Part shown: positions 1 to 6,041 of the stretch, one piece after another | Numbering within the stretch: the first letter of the stretch is position 1 | How the letters are laid out: every line of letters begins with the position of its first letter | NCBI GenBank assembly: GCA_037139495.1 | Contig: JBAXGG010000015.1 | Coordinates: 1 to 18,410, forward strand | Source: JAUPVS01 sp037139495 | Lineage (GTDB): Bacteria > Patescibacteriota > Saccharimonadia > Saccharimonadales > JAUPVS01 | Direction: 5' to 3' | Length of the DNA: 18,410 nucleotides | Program-made: the position numbers and the translations under genes | Notes under the pieces: generated by a model | The model's database searches: none | What the model saw: only the letters and a program-made list of their open reading frames with translations | Told to the model about the DNA's origin: nothing

Positions 1-77
1 CGCTCTAAGCGTTCGGATTACCTAGGCTGATTACCTGGCATGGCCACCTGGGCAATTGTTTAAAAAGGTTCCAGTGC

Positions 78-138
78 GAGATTTTTTCTAATTTATCACT
101 TTTTTTTAATTAAGAACTAGTTAATTTGAAAAAATCTC
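78..138. repeat. 11-bp perfect inverted repeat downstream of cyoE
   Basis: GAGATTTTTTC at 78-88 is the exact reverse complement of GAAAAAATCTC at 128-138, with a 39-nt AT-rich interval that itself contains AATTAA/TTAATT arms. It lies just past the cyoE stop codon (162-164), so it may be a transcription end or mRNA 3' structure. It is not a classical GC-rich terminator. The rest of 1-161 shows no gene I can support, and any gene to the left would end at or before the window edge. Confidence 0.4.
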
Positions 139-161
139 ATTCTAACTACTAAAAAACTTAG

Positions 162-1010
162 TCAAGGGAGGCGAGTACCAACTGAAAGCATCACTGATGT
201 TACTAATAAAACAATCAGTGAGAACAAAAACATCTTTTTTCCCCATAAACTGTCGTCTTTGCTGGCCATAAAGCCCTTGATTAACCAAGCCGAGCCAAAA
301 GCGCTAACCACGAATAAATAGCTATAGCCAGTGTATTTGAATAAAGTCAGCAGACTGGCAACCACAGTAAAGGCTACGATATAAAGCATGGTCTGAATCT
401 TAGTAGCGCGCATTCCCTTAACAACTGGCAAAACAGGTATACCGGCCGCTTTGTAGTCGTCATAGCGATACATAGCGATGCCGTAAAAGTGACCCATTTG
501 CCAAGTGGCCATTATCAAAAATACTATTAAAGCGGCCCTGTCGAGTTGACCACTGGCGGCGCAGTATCCGGCCAGGGCCGAAGCTGCCCCAGAGATTCCT
601 CCTATTAATGTACTATGCACCGAGTGGCGCTTTGCGTAACCGTAAATAACAACGTAATCGACGAAACCAACGACTCCAATTAATACCACCAACCAGTTGG
701 TATAAAAATAGAGTACGGCAAAGCCGCTCAAACCAAGTACAGTCGCAAATATCAGGACATTCCGCACCGGAATCAGCTTGAGCACCAAAGCTCGTTTTCT
801 TGTTCGAGCCATTTTTTTATCGATATCACTGTCGATATAGTTGTTAAAGACGCAACCGGAGGCTATCACCAGTGCCGTGCCAACTAATGTAGCGAACAAT
901 AACCAAAAATCGACATGGTGCCGGGAAGCCAGTAAAAAACCAGCTACGGCCATCAATAAGTTTCCCCGTATAATGCCGGGTTTAGTAAGCTGGTAGTATT
1001 TTTTAATCAA
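162..1010 (-). CDS. cyoE: Protoheme IX farnesyltransferase (heme O synthase)
   Basis: CyoE is an integral membrane UbiA-family prenyltransferase. It adds a farnesyl group to protoheme IX to make heme O, the cofactor of bo3 oxidases. The 282-aa protein has the usual family length. The first Asp-rich motif is NNYIDSDID (residues 56-64), followed by the basic KKMARTRKR run; the second is YRYDDYKAAGIPVLP (181-195). Multiple hydrophobic helices cover the rest. The start is TTG at 1008-1010: an AGGA box at 1018-1021 sits 7 nt upstream, and an in-frame stop lies just before it. Unlike E. coli cyoABCDE, the gene diverges from cyoA instead of ending the operon, but it clearly serves the neighbouring oxidase. 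CtaB is the equivalent name in aa3-type systems; the bo3 context favours cyoE. Confidence 0.96.
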   Translation of the reverse strand: MIKKYYQLTKPGIIRGNLLMAVAGFLLASRHHVDFWLLFATLVGTALVIASGCVFNNYIDSDIDKKMARTRKRALVLKLIPVRNVLIFATVLGLSGFAVLYFYTNWLVVLIGVVGFVDYVVIYGYAKRHSVHSTLIGGISGAASALAGYCAASGQLDRAALIVFLIMATWQMGHFYGIAMYRYDDYKAAGIPVLPVVKGMRATKIQTMLYIVAFTVVASLLTLFKYTGYSYLFVVSAFGSAWLIKGFMASKDDSLWGKKMFLFSLIVLLVTSVMLSVGTRLP

Positions 1011-1017
1011 ATATTAA

Positions 1018-1021
1018 TCCT
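1018..1021 (-). promoter_or_regulatory. Shine-Dalgarno box that fixes the cyoE TTG start
   Basis: On the minus strand AGGA stands 7 nt before TTG (1008-1010). An in-frame TAA directly upstream rules out a longer protein, so the non-ATG start is supported. Confidence 0.6.
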
Positions 1022-1047
1022 ACTTAATAATTCATTTTCTCACGCAA

Positions 1048-1116
1048 GGTTAGCATAAGCCAAAAGCTGTCAAGTGTCGAGCGTGGTCGATGGTCAAAAT
1101 ATCATGGTTAGCATAA
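1048..1116. repeat. Direct repeat GGTTAGCATAA in the cyoE-cyoA divergent region
   Basis: The 11-mer GGTTAGCATAA occurs at 1048-1058 and again at 1106-1116, both in the regulatory gap between cyoE and cyoA. On the minus strand each copy contains TATGCT, a possible -10 element. The pair could be operators or duplicated promoter elements for cyoE. No regulator gene is adjacent. Confidence 0.35.
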
Positions 1117-1128
1117 CGGTAATGGGTG

Positions 1129-1147
1129 TATTATATGAGCAATGAGG
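1129..1147 (+). promoter_or_regulatory. Candidate -10 (TATTAT) and Shine-Dalgarno (GAGG) for cyoA
   Basis: TATTAT at 1129-1134 could be the -10 box of the cyo operon. GAGG at 1144-1147 lies 8 nt before ATG at 1156. No convincing -35 box is visible. Together they favour ATG 1156 over the upstream GTG 1126 or ATG 1135, which would overlap the promoter and have no ribosome binding site. Confidence 0.35.
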
Positions 1148-1155
1148 TTAAGCTA

Positions 1156-2061
1156 ATGATGAAGCGTAAAAAAATGCCTTCTTCGGGTAAGTCAGTCAGG
1201 ATTATATTTTTAGGTCTACTAAGTTTGGCGGTACTGATTGTAGGGTTGCTGCACGGCAAAGATTTAGTCCTCTTCAATCCAAAAGGTCAGATAGCCCAAA
1301 ATCAAGCACATCTAATGTTGTTCTCTATCACGGTTCTAGTTGCCGTTGCCATCCCAACATTATCGCTGATGTACTTTTTTGCTTGGAAATACCGGGAATC
1401 TAACTCAAAAGCCAAACATGATCCCAATCGAACGCTTGGCAAATTATCGGTGGTCGGCCTGTGGGTGATCCCAATTATGGTTCTTATTTTACTAGCATCA
1501 GTAGTGCTTCCAGCTACCTATCGACTAGATCCACACAAAGCCATAGTATCCGATACTAAACCGCTCACAATTCAAGTAATAGCGCTACGCTGGAAATGGT
1601 TGTTTATCTACCCTGATCAAAATATCGCCACCGTTAATTATTTGCAGATTCCGATTAATACTCCGGTACAATTCGAGCTAACGGCCGATGAAGCACCAAT
1701 GAACTCCTTTTGGATTCCACACCTTGGTGGCCAGCTATACGCTATGACCGGACATTCGAACCTGCTCAATCTTATTGCCGATACTCCTGGCATATACGCT
1801 GGACAGGCAGCCGAAATAAATGGCCCTGGTTTTTCGGGCATGAAATTTGTTGCTCGCGCTAGTTCGGATAAGGATTTTAATACTTGGGTGAAAACTGTTA
1901 AGTGGTCTTCTAATACACTTGATTTAGCCGAATACAATAAGCTGGTCTTGCCTAGCCAAAACAACCCAGTCACGTTGTACTCTGCGGTCAAACCAAGCAT
2001 CTATGATACAGTGTTGCTGAAATACGAGGGCGCTCACAACCACCAAACGGAGCAAAAATGA
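1156..2061 (+). CDS. cyoA: Cytochrome bo3-type quinol oxidase subunit II
   Basis: Subunit II of the heme-copper quinol oxidase, with two N-terminal membrane helices (about residues 15-33 and 52-77, then 100-120 as the second hairpin arm) and an extracytoplasmic cupredoxin-fold domain. The protein is 301 aa from ATG 1156; the frame stays open up to GTG 1126. Diagnostic CyoA segments are RWKWLFIYPDQNIATVN, MNSFWIPHLGGQLYAMTG and GPGFSGMKF. The CuA ligands (two Cys, Met) of cytochrome c oxidases are missing, as expected for a quinol oxidase. No lipobox Cys is present, unlike E. coli CyoA. An ungapped alignment to E. coli CyoA from the shared FAWKYR motif puts Val99 where E. coli has Glu89, the K-channel entrance. 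The stop overlaps cyoB (ATGA). Confidence 0.95.
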   Translation: MMKRKKMPSSGKSVRIIFLGLLSLAVLIVGLLHGKDLVLFNPKGQIAQNQAHLMLFSITVLVAVAIPTLSLMYFFAWKYRESNSKAKHDPNRTLGKLSVVGLWVIPIMVLILLASVVLPATYRLDPHKAIVSDTKPLTIQVIALRWKWLFIYPDQNIATVNYLQIPINTPVQFELTADEAPMNSFWIPHLGGQLYAMTGHSNLLNLIADTPGIYAGQAAEINGPGFSGMKFVARASSDKDFNTWVKTVKWSSNTLDLAEYNKLVLPSQNNPVTLYSAVKPSIYDTVLLKYEGAHNHQTEQK

Positions 2062-4145
2062 GGGAACTATTAGTTGGTAATCTGACCTGGGAATCTCTGC
2101 CGCATGAGTGGTCTACTATCGGCGGTACTCTAACATTTATATTGCTCGGTATTTTTGCCGTGATTGTTATTACCCGTATGAAACGCTGGAAATGGCTATG
2201 GAACGATTGGCTAACCTCAGTTGACCCTAAAAAAATCGGCATCATGTACTTTATCGTCGCTACTTTTATGTTATTACGGGGTGGCTTGGATGTGATTATG
2301 ATTTGGCTCCAACAGTCTCTGTCGGCTGGGACTTCGCACGGCTTCTTATCTGCCGACCACTTCCAGCAAATCTTTACCGCCCACGGTAATATCATGGTTT
2401 TCTTCGTGGCTATGGGCTTTATATTCGGTCTCATAAACTTTATCGTACCGCTGCAAATTGGAGCCCGTGATCTAGCCTCACCGTTTTTGAATACTCTCGG
2501 TTTTTGGCTGTACGTCGCCGGAGTTATAATGGTCAACACCTTCTTTTTATTCGGAGGTAAGTATGCGGCGACCGGTTGGCTCGGAATTGCTCCTTTATCT
2601 GGCACCCAGTTTAGCCCTGGCGTCGGCGTCGATTATATGATCTGGGCCTTACAAATTTCTGGTATAGGCACAACCCTAGGGGCGATTAACTTTATCGTTA
2701 CAATTCTGAAAATGCGTGCCCCAGGTATGAAGCTCAGGATGATGCCATTATTTACCTGGGGATCCTTGTGTAGCATGGTTATGGCCGTAACAGTATTTCC
2801 GCTACTAACTGCCACTCTATTCTTGCTATTTTTTGACCGCTACATAGGTACACACTTCTTTACAACCACACTCGGTGGTAATGCCATGATGTATACCAAC
2901 CTTATCTGGATGTGGGGACACCCCGAAGTTTACATTTTAATGCTACCAGCCTTCGGTATTTTCTCTGAGGTGGTTTCAACCTATAGCCGCAAATCGATTG
3001 CCAGCTATTGGTCGGCGGTGTTTGGTATGATTGGGGTATCATTTTTTGCGCTTTCAGTCTGGCTACACCATTTCTTCACCATGGGTGCCGGAGGAGACGT
3101 CAATGCCTTCTTTGGGCTGATGACTATGGTCATCGCCATACCGACCAGCGTTTTAGTATTTAATTGGATTGCGACAATGTATAGGGGTAGGATAAAATTT
3201 TCCACGCCGATGCTGTGGTTCTTGGGCTTCGTGGGGACCTTCGCGATTGGCGGTATGACTGGTGTCATGCTGGCGCAACCACCAGCTGACTTTCAGCTTC
3301 ACAACAGCTTATTCCTGGTGGCCCACTTCCATACTATGGTTATCGGTGGGGTAATCTGGGGTATTTTTGCCGGAATATCATATTGGTTCCCTAAAATGAC
3401 CGGCTTCAGGCTTAACGAAAGAATTGGCCGATACGCTTTTTGGTGCTGGCTGGTTGGCTTTTGGATGGCCTTTGGCCCACTTTACGTGCTTGGATTGATG
3501 GGGGCAACCAGAAGACTTGATCACTACGATAACCTCAACTGGCAACCCTTCTTTGTTGTGGCGCTTTTCGGTGGAATCCTTATTGCGATCGCTGTCGGCT
3601 TACAGCTTGTACAAATTGCTGCCAGCTTTATCCAAAAACGCCAGCTGGCCGATAACACTGGTGATCCATGGGATGGACGCTCACTGGAGTGGTCAACACC
3701 TTCGCCAGCACCGTTCTACAATTTCGTCAATATCCCTAAGGTGACCAGCCGTGATGCCTTTTTGCAAATGAAGAATCAGGGCATACCAAAACCAGTCTAC
3801 AAAGACATTACTATGCCTAAGACAATCTCTCTGGGGATATATATCGCTGGCCTAGCCTTTTTGCTAGGTTTTGGCTTTATCTGGGAGATCACCTGGTTAA
3901 TAGTTGTCTCAGCAATCGGCATAGTTGTTTGCATAGTCCTGCGCACTTTTGACGAAGAAACCGAGTATATCATTTCAGCCGCTGAATTAGAAAAGATGGA
4001 GAAAGCCCGAACCCAGAAACTCTTAGCTCGCCTGCGACACGATGACACTTATAAGGATGAGGACATGGGGTTACGGGAATTTTACAAATCCGTACTGACC
4101 TGGTCGCAGGATTTCGTTAAGAATAAACGCTGGAAGACATTCTAA
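2058..4145 (+). CDS. cyoB: Cytochrome bo3-type quinol oxidase subunit I
   Basis: The catalytic subunit reduces O2 to water and pumps protons. It is 695 aa, slightly longer than the 663 aa of E. coli CyoB. Low-spin heme ligands are His109 and His425. CuB ligands are His288, His337 and His338, with the cross-linking Tyr292 in GHPEVY, and His423 binds the high-spin heme. The quinol-site residues Arg74, Asp78, His101 and Gln104 (E. coli R71, D75, H98, Q101) are all present. The D-channel is kept (Asp138, Asn145, Glu290), as is the propionate pair TRR (485-486). The K-channel lysine (E. coli K362) is Leu366, codon TTA at 3153-3155, although Thr363 and Ser303 remain. A GGAG box precedes the ATG, which overlaps the cyoA stop by 4 nt. 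Confidence 0.98.
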   Translation: MRELLVGNLTWESLPHEWSTIGGTLTFILLGIFAVIVITRMKRWKWLWNDWLTSVDPKKIGIMYFIVATFMLLRGGLDVIMIWLQQSLSAGTSHGFLSADHFQQIFTAHGNIMVFFVAMGFIFGLINFIVPLQIGARDLASPFLNTLGFWLYVAGVIMVNTFFLFGGKYAATGWLGIAPLSGTQFSPGVGVDYMIWALQISGIGTTLGAINFIVTILKMRAPGMKLRMMPLFTWGSLCSMVMAVTVFPLLTATLFLLFFDRYIGTHFFTTTLGGNAMMYTNLIWMWGHPEVYILMLPAFGIFSEVVSTYSRKSIASYWSAVFGMIGVSFFALSVWLHHFFTMGAGGDVNAFFGLMTMVIAIPTSVLVFNWIATMYRGRIKFSTPMLWFLGFVGTFAIGGMTGVMLAQPPADFQLHNSLFLVAHFHTMVIGGVIWGIFAGISYWFPKMTGFRLNERIGRYAFWCWLVGFWMAFGPLYVLGLMGATRRLDHYDNLNWQPFFVVALFGGILIAIAVGLQLVQIAASFIQKRQLADNTGDPWDGRSLEWSTPSPAPFYNFVNIPKVTSRDAFLQMKNQGIPKPVYKDITMPKTISLGIYIAGLAFLLGFGFIWEITWLIVVSAIGIVVCIVLRTFDEETEYIISAAELEKMEKARTQKLLARLRHDDTYKDEDMGLREFYKSVLTWSQDFVKNKRWKTF

Positions 4146-4729
4146 TGTCCAAACCAATGAATCACGAAGAGTCTGTCTACGATCGAACCATGTTTGGCTT
4201 CTGGGTCTACCTAATGACCGACCTGCTGATGTTCGCCGTCCTTTTTGCCGTTTACGCCGTTTTGAACAATAGTACTGCTGGTGGCCCCACAGGTCGCGAA
4301 CTCTTTAGTCCTACGGCAGCATTGACGGGTACTCTACTACTGCTAACCAGTAGTTTCACCTGTGGGCTAGCCATGATTGCGGTACGCAAGGGGAACAAAA
4401 ATCAGGTTCTTTTTTGGCTTACCACTACCTACATATTTGGATTGGCCTTTTTGAGCCTAGAGTTGATCGAATTTACCAAACTGATTCATGAAGGACATGC
4501 ACCTTCAAGTAATGCCTTTATGTCGTCCTTTTTTATATTGGTTGGTACCCACGGACTGCACATTTTGATTGGTCTACTGTGGATGGTAATCATCATGGCA
4601 TACGTCGTATCCAGAGGTCTTACCTCTAATATGATGCGTAAATTAGCATTACTTAGTATGTACTGGCACTTTTTAGATATCGTCTGGGTATTTATCTTTA
4701 CTATCGTCTACTTGAGGGCCTTCGTATGA
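4145..4729 (+). CDS. cyoC: Cytochrome bo3-type quinol oxidase subunit III
   Basis: A 194-aa subunit III with about five membrane helices, close in length to E. coli CyoC (204 aa). Conserved CyoC segments include FGFWVYLMTD (17-26), NSTAGGPTG (42-50), ILVGTHGLHILIGLLWM (131-147) and WHFLDIVW (174-181). Subunit III stabilises subunit I and its D-channel function in heme-copper oxidases. The start ATG shares one base with the cyoB stop (TAATG), with a GGAAG box about 8 nt upstream, so it is translationally coupled. The His-rich N-terminal tail of the E. coli protein is absent. Confidence 0.95.
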   Translation: MSKPMNHEESVYDRTMFGFWVYLMTDLLMFAVLFAVYAVLNNSTAGGPTGRELFSPTAALTGTLLLLTSSFTCGLAMIAVRKGNKNQVLFWLTTTYIFGLAFLSLELIEFTKLIHEGHAPSSNAFMSSFFILVGTHGLHILIGLLWMVIIMAYVVSRGLTSNMMRKLALLSMYWHFLDIVWVFIFTIVYLRAFV

Positions 4730-5391
4730 GCAAATCATCGCACCAAGCAACGGTCGGATCCTACGTTTCGGGTTTTATATTATCGATTATATTTACGATC
4801 ATTCCATATTACGTAGTAGTCAATAAAAATATTTCTGGCAACCAGTTACTGGCAATAATTATTGGTTTTGCGATAGTGCAAGTATTCATCCAGGTGTTCT
4901 TTTTTCTACACCTGGGTAGGGGACCAAAACCACTATATAACGTCGCCTTCTTTAGTGCCACGCTATGCGCCATTCTGCTGGTTGTTGGTGGGTCCTTATT
5001 TATCATGAGCCACTTGCACTACAACATGGACTCGCTCGAGACCGCCAAACAACTCGCCGAATCAGAGGCCATCTCCCAGGTAGAAGGTAACAAAACCGGT
5101 GCCTGCCAAGCAATCAAGGTTAATCATAAAATTGCTATCATGCACACTCAGATTAGTCCAACAATTACCGAGGCGCGCCAATGTGACACACTATCGTTCA
5201 TCAACAGTGATAGCGTGAACCTTAAAATTAACTTCGGGACACCAACCAAGTCAGAGACTTACGCCGGACAAACTGAGCTGTCGATGCGGAAAGGCCTCAG
5301 CGATACAATAACTCTTAATCAGACTGGTACTTACCATTTTTATGACCCTACTAACCTTAGTAGTACTGGTAGCTTTAACGTACAACCGTGA
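4726..5391 (+). CDS. cyoD: Quinol oxidase subunit IV (CyoD) fused to an extracytoplasmic beta-rich domain
   Basis: Residues 1-105 match CyoD, with three membrane helices and the conserved segments GSYVSGFILSIIFTIIP and FFFLHLGRGPKPLYNVAFF. E. coli CyoD is only 109 aa and this protein is 221 aa. After a short charged linker (about 103-122), residues 123-221 form a Thr/Ser-rich, beta-strand-like domain with Cys127 and Cys153 and an ending (TITLNQTGTYHFYDP) that resembles the last strands of a cupredoxin. By CyoD topology the C-terminus lies outside the membrane, next to the quinol-oxidase subunit II domain. The canonical Cys/His/Met copper ligands are not visible. The domain is homologous to the next gene. 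ATGA overlap with cyoC and a GAGGG box support the start. Confidence 0.85.
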   Translation: MSKSSHQATVGSYVSGFILSIIFTIIPYYVVVNKNISGNQLLAIIIGFAIVQVFIQVFFFLHLGRGPKPLYNVAFFSATLCAILLVVGGSLFIMSHLHYNMDSLETAKQLAESEAISQVEGNKTGACQAIKVNHKIAIMHTQISPTITEARQCDTLSFINSDSVNLKINFGTPTKSETYAGQTELSMRKGLSDTITLNQTGTYHFYDPTNLSSTGSFNVQP

Positions 5392-5840
5392 ACGAAATAC
5401 CAAAACACAATAAAGTTCAGCCAGTTATTCGCATGTTGGCTGTGATTGCAGCTTTCAGCGTAGTCACTGTATTGTTAATTTTATTTTTCAATCGCCAATC
5501 AGACAGCAGGGTTCTTAAACAAGAGATAATGACCGACCGAGCCTGCACCAGCTTTAAACAAGCCACAACCTACACCATCGCCATATACGACGGAGTAGCC
5601 AGCCCGGCATCCGTAAGTGCCCAACAATGTGACATTCTGACAATTACCAACCAGGATCCAACGCCGCGACTAATTGCTTTTGGTCCTCACGACAGCCACA
5701 TAATCTACGACGGCGTCACCGAAAAAGAGTTAACACTTAATCAGTCACTAACTATTACTCTAGTCCAAACCGGCAGCTTCCTTGTGCATGACCATGCCCA
5801 CGAAGTTGTGAAGGCCAATTTTGTAGTTACCCGCCACTAG
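5388..5840 (+). CDS. Membrane-anchored paralogue of the CyoD C-terminal domain (cupredoxin-like, hypothetical)
   Basis: A 150-aa protein with one N-terminal transmembrane anchor (about residues 13-35) and an exported domain (51-150). The domain aligns with the extension of the preceding CyoD: both have a Cys after Ala (Cys53), a QCD motif (Cys81), an FG turn, a YDG/YAG..TE segment and TITL..QTGSF near the end. Unlike the CyoD copy it is rich in His: PHDSH (100-104) and VHDHAH (133-138) lie where cupredoxins place copper ligands, but the canonical ligand Cys is absent. A role in copper handling, or as an accessory subunit of the oxidase, is inference. The start is GTG overlapping the cyoD stop (GTGA), so it belongs to the cyo operon as its last gene. 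Confidence 0.8.
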   Translation: MNEIPKHNKVQPVIRMLAVIAAFSVVTVLLILFFNRQSDSRVLKQEIMTDRACTSFKQATTYTIAIYDGVASPASVSAQQCDILTITNQDPTPRLIAFGPHDSHIIYDGVTEKELTLNQSLTITLVQTGSFLVHDHAHEVVKANFVVTRH

Positions 5841-5984
5841 GCGGCTTCTAAATCGGTGATTCGCCCTTCATGGCCATTCGGCCACGTCTTTTTGAAGAAT
5901 ACCAATCGCATCCACTAGGAAACCGAACTTGCCTTGCATGTCTTCATATAAACATTCAAATTGTTCGATACTTTTTATGCCTAT
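5837..5984 (-). pseudogene. Frameshifted remnant of a small, possibly coiled-coil, protein gene
   Basis: Read on the minus strand, one frame encodes SIEQFECLYEDMQGKFGFLV and continues DAIGILQKDVAEW before a stop at 5868-5870. The +1 frame then continues as HEGRITDLEAA to a stop at 5837-5839. The joined sequence has the heptad-like pattern of short coiled-coil hypothetical proteins. There is no good start codon downstream of the promoter at 5985-6014, and the break falls in the GGCC hairpin at 5871-5884. Decay by frameshift is the simplest reading, but a chance open frame remains possible. Confidence 0.35.
5871..5893 (+). terminator. Candidate terminator of the cyo operon
   Basis: TGGCC (5871-5875), loop ATTC, GGCCA (5880-5884), then CGTCTTTTT. 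A short GC stem with a T-tract about 30 nt after the last cyo gene fits an intrinsic terminator on the plus strand. It overlaps the proposed minus-strand remnant. Confidence 0.45.
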
Positions 5985-6014
5985 ATTATAGCTACTCGCC
6001 TAACGGGGAAGCAA
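5985..6014 (-). promoter_or_regulatory. Sigma-70-like promoter (minus strand)
   Basis: On the minus strand, TTGCTT (6009-6014), an 18-nt spacer and a perfect TATAAT (5985-5990). It lies downstream of the flavin oxidase stop and points into the frameshifted remnant, which suggests that this stretch was once, or still is, its own transcription unit. Confidence 0.5.
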
Positions 6015-6041
6015 TTAGTAGTAACTTTTGATAAAGCCACC

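Noticed and set aside
1..161. Possible end of an upstream gene (RSKRSDYLG then stop near 30) and a short GATTACCT duplication.
   Set aside because: Too little sequence to judge; no family resemblance is visible.
1126..1155. Upstream GTG (1126) or ATG (1135) starts for cyoA.
   Set aside because: No ribosome binding site precedes them and they overlap the likely -10 box, while GAGG is well placed for ATG 1156.
1988..2605. Long open frame on the minus strand opposite cyoA/cyoB.
   Set aside because: It is antisense to strongly conserved oxidase genes, matches no known family and has a low-complexity composition typical of shadow frames.
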